Shown here: positions 1 to 8,168 of the stretch, one piece after another
Layout: each line of letters starts with the position of its first letter
How positions within the stretch are numbered: position 1 is the stretch's first letter
Assembly: GCF_030247195.1 (NCBI RefSeq)
Contig: NC_080670.1
Coordinates: 36,857,934-36,921,933 of the forward strand
Direction of reading: 5' to 3'
Source of the DNA: Topomyia yanbarensis
Lineage: Eukaryota; Arthropoda; Insecta; Diptera; Culicidae
Length of the DNA: 64,000 nucleotides
Program-made: the position numbers and the translations under genes
The notes under the pieces: model-generated
Databases searched by the model: none
What the model was told of the DNA's origin: nothing
What the model saw: only the letters and a program-made list of their open reading frames with translations

Positions 1-1
1 A

Positions 2-169
2 AGACCACAGAAACAACACACCCCGTTCAGCAAACCAACGACAACCTCACCGGATAACCTAAGCCCACCACCAAAAAGAACCGCTGCCACTACCACCAAC
101 GAAACTATGGAATATTCAGACGATGAAATTGAGATTACCGAGACGCCTCCTAGCCAGCCTCTTCGATAA
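2..169 (+). CDS. C-terminal tail of gag-like ORF1 (partial)
   Basis: Frame 2 is open from the window edge to a TAA at 167-169. The first part is rich in Pro, Thr and Ser. It ends in an acidic tail (MEYSDDEIEITETPPSQPLR), which looks like the disordered C-terminus of a retroelement gag protein; any zinc knuckles would lie upstream of the window. It overlaps by 47 bases the ATG at 123 of the next frame, as ORF1 and ORF2 of non-LTR elements often do. Assignment rests on position and composition, because no conserved domain is visible in these 55 codons. Confidence 0.5.
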   Translation, partial: RPQKQHTPFSKPTTTSPDNLSPPPKRTAATTTNETMEYSDDEIEITETPPSQPLR

Positions 170-1340
170 TTCTCATTTTCATCAACGTTTGGATACCAAC
201 GACAACCCACGCACGAATACTGACCACGAGATAGATCGGTTTGGAAGAGAGGAAAGTGTAGTACTCCTTCCAACGCAAGCACAGCAGGATGAAGGAACTA
301 TCCGGGCCGTCATACCCCAACCCGTTGATAGTGAATTCACCTCTGTGGCCGATAGGAACACCGATTTCACCACTACAACTTGCGAACCAGTAAACAAAAG
401 AATCCCGAGCGACGAACAGAAGGAGATCAGCAAAACTACACGAAGCCTTTCCCCAGTGCCGACTGCAGTCGGTGTTTTTAAACATGATAGTGTAGTTTGT
501 ACGACAGCGGTTGGCACTGCGGGGCTTGACCCTCCACAGGTCAGTTCTGACTTTGCCAAACCTATTACGGATACTGCTGCGCTAAATTCCTTTACAGAGT
601 CGACTAACATCACCGTACCCATACATCTCTGGAACCAACCATTGCTTTCACCTGGAGAAGGCATATCTACAGGAATGTTCCACGTTGGCTCAGCAACTCT
701 AGCGTCGAAGCAGCAATCAACGAAAACTACACGAAGTCCTTCCCCAGTGCCGATCGCAGTCGGTGTTTTTGAACATGATAGTGTAGTTTGTACGACAGCG
801 GTTGGCACTGTGGGGCTGGACCTATCTCAGGTCAGTTCCAAGTCTGCTAACCCTTTCACAGATACTGCTGCGCTAAACGTTTTTACAGATCCGGTTGGCA
901 ACACTGTTCTTGCTGAACCTTGGCACCAACCGCTGCTTTCACCCGGAGAAGGCACATCGACAAGACTATACCACAACGAATCAGCAACCCGATCGTCGAA
1001 GAAGCAATCCACTAAAACTACACAAAGTCTTTCCCCAGTGCCGGTCGCTGTCGGTAGTTCTGGAAGTAATCGTGTAGTTGTTTCGACAGCGGCTGGCACT
1101 GTGGGGCTAGACGTCCCACAGGTCAGTCCAATATCGCTTCATCTACGCGCAAATGCTGCTGCTGCTTCCTCTGTTGCAGATGTAACCAGTTCGAGTCCAA
1201 CGAGTAACCGGTTTGGGGAAGAAGAGAAGAAAGTAGCTTCCCCACTTCATAATGAAGGGATCGACCGGGGGGAAGAGGACTGTCCCTACCTCCCTGATAT
1301 ACAGTCCTCGCAATTCTCCTCCTGGCTTTCCGCCGGCTAA
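123..1340 (+). CDS. Repeat-bearing N-terminal extension of ORF2, ended by in-frame TAA
   Basis: This is a 405-codon open frame from ATG at 123 to TAA at 1338-1340. It is rich in Ser, Thr, Val and Pro, with no known enzyme motif. From about 432 it contains an in-frame 291-base (97-codon) repeat. Units start at 432, 723 and 1014, each opening with K-T-T-x-S-x-S-P-V-P; the third is partial or diverged. The frame is the same as that of the endonuclease-RT ORF downstream, and the 45 bases after the TAA are open in that frame. I infer this was the N-terminal part of one ORF2 of about 1656 residues, now cut by a single stop. It could instead be a separate middle ORF or a non-coding spacer that is open by chance of repetition. 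Confidence 0.5.
   Translation: MKLRLPRRLLASLFDNSHFHQRLDTNDNPRTNTDHEIDRFGREESVVLLPTQAQQDEGTIRAVIPQPVDSEFTSVADRNTDFTTTTCEPVNKRIPSDEQKEISKTTRSLSPVPTAVGVFKHDSVVCTTAVGTAGLDPPQVSSDFAKPITDTAALNSFTESTNITVPIHLWNQPLLSPGEGISTGMFHVGSATLASKQQSTKTTRSPSPVPIAVGVFEHDSVVCTTAVGTVGLDLSQVSSKSANPFTDTAALNVFTDPVGNTVLAEPWHQPLLSPGEGTSTRLYHNESATRSSKKQSTKTTQSLSPVPVAVGSSGSNRVVVSTAAGTVGLDVPQVSPISLHLRANAAAASSVADVTSSSPTSNRFGEEEKKVASPLHNEGIDRGEEDCPYLPDIQSSQFSSWLSAG
432..1130 (+). repeat. Tandem 291-bp repeat within ORF2 extension, about 2.4 copies
   Basis: The string AAAACTACAC recurs at 432, 723 and 1014, exactly 291 bases apart. The following 110-290 bases align well: S-P-V-P-x-A-V-G, then a V-V-C-T-T-A-V-G-T block, then G-L-D-x-x-Q-V-S. 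The first two units differ by scattered substitutions without frame change. Unit three aligns clearly only to about 1130. The period is divisible by three, so the reading frame is kept. Confidence 0.85.
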
Positions 1341-1385
1341 GATACACCGCAACATCACAACCAGTACCAGAGTACCGATCGTTCC

Positions 1386-4300
1386 GTGGATATCAGCACA
1401 CGCAACGTGCCAGCTGGACATCGAAGGTCTATTTCGTCTTTATCATCGTCTTCGTCAACGACTTCCGCCAGACGAGATAGTAGATGTTTCGCACTTCAGT
1501 GGAACATTCGGGGGCTGCGAACCAATATCAGCGAGCTTAAACAGCTCATCACTGAATACGAACCGAGCCTAATAGCACTACAGGAAACCAAAGTGGACAA
1601 TCGAGTGATCCCAGCCGACTTCATTGGCAAGAACTATACTCTGTTGCTTCAGACTGGTAGCTGTCGACACTGGCAACACGGAGTGGGCCTGGCCATTAGG
1701 GATGGAGTGCCCTTTGAGCGGATTGACGTCGATAAGGATATCCAAGCGATCGCAGTTCGGGTTCAACTACCACAGCAAATGACGGTGGTATCAATATACA
1801 TTCCTCCCAGTACCCAACAGTGCCAAGAAAAACTATGTGACCTCCTCGAACAGCTCCCACGTCCTATGTTAGTGCTAGGTGACTTCAATGCTCATCACAT
1901 ATGCTGGGGATCCAACAAATCGTCCGCACTAGGTCAATTCATCGCAGAAAAAACGTTGGAAGAACACCTAGTTATACTTAACAATGGGTCGCATACACGA
2001 GTCGACCCAGCCACCGGTGCTACTTCAGCTATCGACCTGTCAATCTGCTCCGTTACTGTGGCCTCGAAATTCACCTGGCGAACGCTTCCAGATACCTATA
2101 ACAGTGACCACCTGCCAATAACCGTTTCCATCCCCGGGTTCTCACATGTTCCAACAAAAAGGCGACAATGGATTTATGACCAAGCGGACTGGACAGCTTA
2201 CGAACGATTGACCGCCAACGCCATACAACCGGGCGTCGAAATGTCAATCGACCGTTTTGTCGATCATTTGATCACTGCAGCAAACACTGCAATACCCAGA
2301 AGCAGCGGAAAGGTCGGACCTAAGGCAGTTCCTTGGTGGTGTCCGGAGGTAAAAGCAGCCATAAAAAGTCGAAGAAAAGCACTCAGAGCACTGAAGCGTA
2401 TCGAAATGGAGGACCCACGAAAACCTGAAGCACTGAAAAGCTTTCAGGAAGCGCGGGCAGCAACAAGAAAATCAATCCGTGATGCCAAACAACGATCGTG
2501 GGAGGAATTCGTCGCGAAAATATCCCCAAACTCCACTGCATCGGAAATGTGGCAGACAGTGAACGCATTAAGAGGAAAACGTCAGCATCGCCCAGCCGTC
2601 ATTAAACGTTCAGCTGGCTACACGGATAATGCAGAAGAAGTGGCTGAAGAACTAGCAGAGCATTACAGCGCAATATCGGCAACATCCAGCTACCCTCCTT
2701 CGTTTCAAATTGAGAAGGAAAAGGCCGAACGAAACCGTTTCAACTTTTCACCCGAGACCGACGGCATCTATAACTCCGACTTCACTTTGAATGAGCTTGT
2801 ATGGGCGCTCGACAGAGGACGAAGTAATTCTACAGGTCCGGATTCAGTCGGCTATCCAATGCTACAACGACTACCATTGTCGGTGAAAACTGCTTTATTG
2901 GAGCTTTTCAACAGGGTTTGGCGCAGTGGCGTATTTCCATCCTGTTGGCGAACTGGAATTATTGTGCCAATCCCAAAGCCGAATTCGAGCGACACAGGTC
3001 CATCTGCTTTCCGACCGATCACGTTAACGAGCTGTATGGCGAAGGTATTCGAGCGGATGGTGAATCGACGGTTAACTACCGAGCTTGAATCGAACGGGCG
3101 GCTAGACACTCGACAACATGCCTTCAGATCCGGCCGAGGTACTGACACATATTTTGCGGAGTTGGAGAGGACATTACCCGACCGTGACGAGCACTGTCTG
3201 ATAGCATCGCTTGACTTGGCTAAGGCGTACGACACCACTTGGAGATACGGCATCCTGCGAACATTACGAAAGTGGCAGATACGCGGAAACATGATAAACA
3301 TGCTCACTAGCTTTCTTTCAGAGCGAACGTTCCAGGTAAACGTCGATGGGCATTTATCGCGCAAGCTGCCGCTGGAAAATGGTGTACCACAGGGTTCTGT
3401 GCTCTCGGTTACCCTATTCCTCGTAGCAATCCAACCTATCTTCCGGGTGGTTCCGAATACCGTGACAGTGCTATTGTACGCCGATGACATCCTTCTTGTA
3501 GTGCGGGGCAAAAAAGAACAACCACTCTATCGGAAACTACAGTCAGCAGTAAAAGCCGTTCATAGATGGGCGAAAAGTGTTGGATTCACGATATCAGCAA
3601 CAAAATCCAGCATCTTTTACTGTAGCCCGAATGCCCGCCGTGAGCCCACGCAATCCATCAGGATAGATACAGTAGCTATACCATCACAAAATCAACTGAA
3701 AACCCTCGGTATCACTCTCGACAGATCGCTGAACTTCAAAGCGCATTGCAAGCTAACGAAGAAGGCATGTGAATCCAGGCTGCGTATCCTGAAAATGATC
3801 GGAGCAAAGCTACCACGTGGTCAACGGACTTCTTTGTTACAAATCGGCTCCGCCATTGTCACTTCGCGACTATTGTATGGGATGGGACTCGTTAGTCGGG
3901 GCGGAGATGTCGTCACCAAAACTCTCGCGCCCGCCTACAACAGAATGGTAAGATTTGCATCTGGTGCATTCGTTACAAGTCCGATCTTAGCCATCATGGC
4001 CGAAGCAGGCACCTTACCATTTGATCTCCTCGTTCTCCAAAGCATAACCCGATTGTCCATCCGTTTGTTGGAAAAAAGCAGAGATAATGCGGATCTCCCA
4101 CTAGTACGTCGAGCTTCCGAAGAACTGTCAGAGGTGATCGGAATGCCCTTACCAAATATTTGTACTCGAACGCGACTAGCCACCCGAAAGTGGTACGAGC
4201 CCAAGCCCCACGTCGTGTGGGATATCAAAAGAAGTGTGAATGCCGGAGATCCCTCTGAGGTGGTCCGTCCTGTCGTTCAGGAGCTCCTGAATGCTCGCTT

Positions 4301-5093
4301 CAGCAACTCAACGGTTGTGTATACTGACGGATCGAAAGACAACGACGCAGTAGGCGCGGGAATGTTTGGAGAACATCTCCAGCAGTCGACTGGTCTTCCG
4401 CCACAGTGCAGCGTGTTCTCAGCCGAGGCGTTTGCAATTAAAACAGCGGTAACTTCGTACTACACTTCCAACGATCTGCTAATAATGACAGACTCAGCCA
4501 GTTGTTTATCGGCAATTGAAGCTGGCACGTCCCAGCATCCGTGGATCCAAGAGATTGAAACCATGATACGACATCGTCCAATCAATCTGTGCTGGATTCC
4601 AGGACACGCTGGAATTCGCGGGAATGAAGAGGCAGACCGCCTCGCACGAGAAGCCAGGGGTAATGCCCCTTTGCAAATAGCCATTCCGGGAGCAGACGCC
4701 AACAATCAGGCAAAATCAGCTATCCGAAATCACTGGTACCGTCGATGGTCTGCATCCACTGAAGTGAAGCTTCGCGAAATAAAATTCGATACGGTAAAGT
4801 GGACTGACCGCGAGAGTTCGGCTGATCAACGAGTGCTCACCCGGTTGCGAATAGGGCATACCCGGTTGACGCACGACTTCCTTTTGAAGAGAGAAACCCC
4901 ACCAGTTTGCGACTGCTGCGGGGTAACCGTAGATGTACGTCATATAATTCTTCAGTGCCGAAAACACGACGATGCTAGAAGGATGCACAACATCGATTCG
5001 ACCAGCCTGCGAGTGATTCTAGGCAACGACGGGGACACCGAAGACAAACTGCTAAGCTTCCTCAAGGAAACTAATTTGTACAAACGAATATAA
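1386..5093 (+). CDS. ORF2 polyprotein: AP endonuclease, reverse transcriptase, RNase H
   Basis: Retrotransposition enzyme that nicks target DNA and copies its own RNA there. Visible in order are an APE-type endonuclease at about residues 37-245 (Q-W-N-I-R-G near 40, Q-E-T near 67, G-D-F-N-A-H near 167, S-D-H near 239) and RT with the catalytic Y-A-D-D at 698-701. RNase H1-type residues follow: T-D-G-S near 980, A-E-A-F near 1014, T-D-S near 1035 and E-E-A-D near 1082. A terminal Cys/His cluster (C-D-C-C ... H-I-I-L-Q-C) closes the protein. The domains look uninterrupted over 1235 codons. The first codon here is GTG, and no ATG lies between the upstream TAA (1338) and the endonuclease. The natural start is therefore probably the ATG at 123, with the TAA a later lesion. 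I-clade assignment is by architecture. Confidence 0.9.
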   Translation: MDISTRNVPAGHRRSISSLSSSSSTTSARRDSRCFALQWNIRGLRTNISELKQLITEYEPSLIALQETKVDNRVIPADFIGKNYTLLLQTGSCRHWQHGVGLAIRDGVPFERIDVDKDIQAIAVRVQLPQQMTVVSIYIPPSTQQCQEKLCDLLEQLPRPMLVLGDFNAHHICWGSNKSSALGQFIAEKTLEEHLVILNNGSHTRVDPATGATSAIDLSICSVTVASKFTWRTLPDTYNSDHLPITVSIPGFSHVPTKRRQWIYDQADWTAYERLTANAIQPGVEMSIDRFVDHLITAANTAIPRSSGKVGPKAVPWWCPEVKAAIKSRRKALRALKRIEMEDPRKPEALKSFQEARAATRKSIRDAKQRSWEEFVAKISPNSTASEMWQTVNALRGKRQHRPAVIKRSAGYTDNAEEVAEELAEHYSAISATSSYPPSFQIEKEKAERNRFNFSPETDGIYNSDFTLNELVWALDRGRSNSTGPDSVGYPMLQRLPLSVKTALLELFNRVWRSGVFPSCWRTGIIVPIPKPNSSDTGPSAFRPITLTSCMAKVFERMVNRRLTTELESNGRLDTRQHAFRSGRGTDTYFAELERTLPDRDEHCLIASLDLAKAYDTTWRYGILRTLRKWQIRGNMINMLTSFLSERTFQVNVDGHLSRKLPLENGVPQGSVLSVTLFLVAIQPIFRVVPNTVTVLLYADDILLVVRGKKEQPLYRKLQSAVKAVHRWAKSVGFTISATKSSIFYCSPNARREPTQSIRIDTVAIPSQNQLKTLGITLDRSLNFKAHCKLTKKACESRLRILKMIGAKLPRGQRTSLLQIGSAIVTSRLLYGMGLVSRGGDVVTKTLAPAYNRMVRFASGAFVTSPILAIMAEAGTLPFDLLVLQSITRLSIRLLEKSRDNADLPLVRRASEELSEVIGMPLPNICTRTRLATRKWYEPKPHVVWDIKRSVNAGDPSEVVRPVVQELLNARFSNSTVVYTDGSKDNDAVGAGMFGEHLQQSTGLPPQCSVFSAEAFAIKTAVTSYYTSNDLLIMTDSASCLSAIEAGTSQHPWIQEIETMIRHRPINLCWIPGHAGIRGNEEADRLAREARGNAPLQIAIPGADANNQAKSAIRNHWYRRWSASTEVKLREIKFDTVKWTDRESSADQRVLTRLRIGHTRLTHDFLLKRETPPVCDCCGVTVDVRHIILQCRKHDDARRMHNIDSTSLRVILGNDGDTEDKLLSFLKETNLYKRI

Positions 5094-5212
5094 AAATACT
5101 GAATTGTAAATTATTATGAGATGTTAATACGAGTATAGAAACCAATTTTCTTCCGACACGAATGCACCCTTAGGTGTAAAGTGTCGTTAATAAACAACAA
5201 CAACAACAACAA

Positions 5213-5301
<89 letters not shown>
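5094..5301 (+). repeat. 3' UTR ending in CAA and ATT microsatellites
   Basis: A short AT-rich 3' UTR is followed by about five CAA triplets and then about 30 uninterrupted ATT triplets (5213-5301). Simple triplet tails are the normal 3' terminus of I-clade elements, where they take part in priming. Here the tail is long enough to be a length-variable microsatellite. Confidence 0.85.
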
Positions 5302-5305
<4 letters not shown>

Positions 5306-5366
5306 TTTGTCTTCGAATTAATAATTTTCGTACAGACTGAAATACTATACTAACTTAAACCTATTT

Positions 5367-5918
5367 TCAATTTGAACATTTCTCTTCAAAATGATGAAAA
5401 ACGCTATTGAAGAGCTGACAGCAAACATCTACCGGGTTATTCTGGCCGTACTGCGTGCGATGAGTAGAGCGCCGAAAGAAGTCCATTCTCCGCAGAGACC
5501 TACCAGGAACGTTGAAGTCCAGCTTAGCGAGAAGCAGAGGGCAGTCAATGTTGTCAGCGAGAAGATCCAACACAAAAAGTCGCTGCAGAAAAACTCTCCT
5601 GTTTCGTAGCGTAGACAGGTTGATAAGAGCACAACGATGCTCATACGGTGGTAGTTCAAATCGATTTCGCCAGGGAAGCCATCGAAGGGCATACCGGACG
5701 AAGCTCTTTTGCACCCGTTCTATGCGATTAATGTGTACGGTGTGATACGGGGCCCAAACGATAACTCCATACTCTAGAATGCTGCGTACCAGACTCATGT
5801 ACAGTGCCTTCAGGCAGTAGACGTCGTTGAAATCTTGGGTGTTCGCATCTTTCGAGTATCTATTGACAGTGGCATTTTTCCATCCTGCTGGAAGTTCACG
5901 AAAATGTTCCCAGTTCAC
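5367..5918 (-). pseudogene. C-terminal RT fragment of a Jockey/CR1-like non-LTR element
   Basis: Minus-strand open frame of 183 codons. From about residue 30 it matches the post-catalytic region of Jockey/CR1-type RTs: F-N-D-V-Y-C-L-K, then S-L-V-R-S-I-L-E-Y-G, then V-W-A-P-Y-H, then I-E-R-V-Q-K-S-F, ending with R-R-x-F-L-Q-R-L-F and a leucine-rich tail. Palm-domain motifs are absent, so it is inactive. The first 25 or so residues do not look like RT. It ends at 5367, close to the ATT tail of the preceding element, and lies head to head with another RT fragment at 5940-6630. Confidence 0.75.
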
Positions 5919-5939
5919 ACAAAGAGTAATGAGCGAATC

Positions 5940-6632
5940 GTCAATAATTACTGAGGAATTACTTCATTGAGTGCTATCTCGAAGTTGTTCGAGCTGGTGA
6001 TTATGGAACCTCTTCAGGCTCACTGCAAGTAATACCTAAGTGACGACCAACATGGTTTCGCGTCTGGACGTTCGACAGTGACTAACCTGCTTTGTCTAAC
6101 ATTCTACATAACTGAGCGCATGGAACGTTGCGCTGAAACCGATGTTATCTACACAGACCTATCTGCCGCTTTTGACAAAGTGAACCATGACATAACCATC
6201 GGTAAAATGGAGAGATTTGGAATTAACGGTAGTTTGTTGCAGTTGTTAGCTTACAGATCGAGAAATAGTGGTTTTCATTGGAGATTGTCAGGCACCCACA
6301 TTTACTTCTAGGTCAGGAGTACCCCAGGGAAATCACTTGGGACCGCTGATGTTTCTGCTTTACTTTAACGACGTCCATCTAGCTTTGAAGACTCCACACC
6401 TGTCCTTCGCAGAAGACCTCAAAATGTTTCCTTTCATCCGCTCTACTGAAGCTTGTAGATTACTCCATCGACAGTTTGAAACCTTTGCTGACTGGTGTAA
6501 CACGAACCGTATGCGTGTAAATCCAAAGAAGTGCTCGGTGATATCGTTCTCACGAAAAATAAACTGTACTGCTCTTTGTCGCGGTCAATCCTGGAGTACA
6601 GCTGTGAAGTTTGGTGCTCAAACCTTGTGATT
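5940..6632 (+). pseudogene. Decayed RT palm fragment of a Jockey/CR1-like element
   Basis: RT signatures are readable across at least two frames. They run A-I-S-K-L-F-E near 5965, Q-H-G-F near 6050, then V-I-Y-T-D-L-S-A-A-F-D-K-V-N-H at about 6140-6190 and S-G-V-P-Q-G-N-H-L-G-P at about 6310-6350. The catalytic box reads F-A-E-D-L (about 6405-6420) instead of the usual F-A-D-D, so the active site is lost. After N-P-K-K-C-S-V-I-S-F the frame jumps directly to a S-R-S-I-L-E-Y block near 6590, so roughly 100 codons are deleted. Its S-I-L-E-Y block differs from that of the minus-strand fragment at 5367-5918. Confidence 0.75.
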
Positions 6633-6667
6633 TGCATTGATTGATCGGGTAGGAAGGGATAGGTTTT

Positions 6668-7176
6668 TATTTCATGGACTTGTTGACTTTTCTCGGTGAA
6701 AATGAAAACTCCAAATTTTCCCATTACCACACGTAACGTTTCGGCTTACTGCTCTTCAGCCATCGTCGGACGCCTACAAACATTTATTTAGCATTAACGT
6801 TAACATCAATTTGTTCACAAAAAATTACAAAGCTAGCATTCACAAATTAAACACAATTTACAATTAACTCACATAAACTTATATCACGCATCTCCATTCA
6901 CTCTCGTACGAGAGTGAATGGAGATGCGTGATATAAGTTTATGTGAGTTAATTGTAAATTGTGTTTAATTTGTGAATGCTAGCTTTGTAATTTTTTGTGA
7001 ACAAATTGATGTTAACGTTAATGCTAAATAAATGTTTGTAGGCGTCCGACGATGGCTGAAGAGCAGTAAGCCGAAACGTTACGTGTGGTAATGGGAAAAT
7101 TTGGAGTTTTCATTTTCACCGAGAAAAATCAACAAGTCCATGAAATAAATATGTTGCGGTGACCATAAAATCTTAT
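6668..7176. mobile_element. 509-bp foldback element with 13-bp target duplication
   Basis: The insert is nearly all palindrome: 6666-6907 and 6908-7149 are reverse complements with about one mismatch noticed. A 27-base unpaired tail (7150-7176) lies on the right. The 13-base AGGGATAGGTTTT stands at 6655-6667 and 7177-7189, and removing the insert plus one copy restores the gag reading. No coding capacity. The class is unknown; 13 bp is long for most cut-and-paste families. Confidence 0.8.
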
Positions 7177-7374
7177 AGGGATAGGTTTTGTTGGACGCAT
7201 TCTCACCACACAAACTCCGTTGCCGGAGACCTGGGAAGAAGTGTATTGTTTGATAATGGTACTACGCGTTGCCAGATCATGTAGCTCAACTTCAATAGTG
7301 TCATTGTATATGTATGCTGGGATGCTGTATAAAATGTCATTACATTCGTGTTTCAAGCAGTTCTGCGTAGCAAA

Positions 7375-7767
7375 CGTGACGTTCACAACGATTTGACGAA
7401 TCTTCATTCGACAAATATGTTATAACTTTATCAAATGAACGTCTACATCAAAACTTATTACAGATTCAGAAAGTAGACAAAATTTCTCGAAAGATTCAAT
7501 CAACATAATCTGAATATACTAGAATTTGATGATTTAACTTTTATTGGAATACGTTAAAAGTTCTAATTTGTGACGCGTTGTAACGTCACGTTACATTATC
7601 GGTCATAAAACAACCCTCTTCCAGTATATTCAGTTACTGTTTATTGAATCTTTCGTGAAATTTTGTCTACTTTCCGAATCTGTAATAAGTTTTGATGTAG
7701 GCGTTTATTTGATAAAGTTATAACATAATTGTCGAATGAAGATTCGTCAAATCGTTGTAACGTCACG
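7375..7767. mobile_element. Inverted-repeat (MITE-like) insertion in gag pseudogene
   Basis: Arms 7375-7500 and 7643-7767 are reverse complements over about 125 bases with a few mismatches and a 1-base bulge, around a 142-base loop. Gag homology stops at one side and resumes at the other, which marks this as an insertion. Termini begin CGTGACGTT/AACGTCACG. No ORF and no clear target duplication were found. Confidence 0.7.
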
Positions 7768-8168
7768 AAATTATGTGTCAAATGATTCTGCTTGCCTGAT
7801 GGTTTTGAACATAATCGGTACCTCATAACGTGGATGGTGGAATTACACAGCATTAATTTCTGCTATGTTGAGTTTCATGTTCGCCTTCAAAAATAGTTCC
7901 ACTTCACGAATCGTTGGTCTTACTGGAAATTTCGAATAGTTAACATCAACACAGTTCGACCGCATCGGTGAATAAACTGACTTTGTATTGTCTTTCATTG
8001 TTTGTTCGCGCTACACATACTAGGTAGTAGAAATTTTGCTTTTGTATCTGAACAAAGCGAGGCATGGGTAAATTTAATTGCTTTCCCTGATGTAGCAGTG
8101 GAGCGTTTTTTAGCTTCTGAATTGTGCAAGATAAGAAACCGAATGAATTGATTATTAAATTAATAATA

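Larger units (their letters stand above)
1..5301 (+). mobile_element. I-like non-LTR retrotransposon, 5' end outside window
   Basis: Plus-strand element. It holds the tail of a gag-like ORF1, then a long ORF2 with endonuclease, reverse transcriptase and RNase H, then a 3' UTR of about 110 bases. It ends in a CAA run (about 5200-5214) and about 30 ATT triplets (to 5301). EN-RT-RNase H order with a triplet-repeat 3' end is characteristic of the I clade (family knowledge). The 5' part of ORF1 is beyond the window edge, so full length and target duplication cannot be judged. It could instead belong to another RNase H-bearing clade; a tree of the RT domain would decide. Confidence 0.8.
6633..7998 (-). 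pseudogene. gag-like ORF1 pseudogene, split by two inverted-repeat insertions
   Basis: Minus-strand remnants of the ORF1 family that begins intact at 63367. It starts at an ATG at 7998. Segment 7765-7998 reads R-P-T-I-R-E-V-E-L-F-L-K and F-K-T-I-R-Q-A-E-S-F, matching R-P-S-F-S-E-V-E and F-N-T-L-A-Q-A-E-R-F of the intact copy, with in-frame stops. Segment 7190-7385 carries I-P-A-Y-I-Y-N-D-T-I-E-V-E-L and C-V-V-R-M-R. After the 6668-7176 insertion it resumes as K-P-I-P-S-Y. Both inserts are described separately. The zinc-knuckle region is not recognisable. Role in the living relative: RNA-binding gag protein of a non-LTR element. Confidence 0.7.

Noticed and set aside
182..808. 208-codon minus-strand frame, and its neighbour at 827-1099
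   Set aside because: It is the antisense of the 291-bp repeats; openness follows from the plus-strand repeat.
5367..6632. A single twin-primed (5'-inverted) insertion
   Set aside because: Both fragments cover the S-I-L-E-Y region but with different sequence, so they are probably two separate elements.
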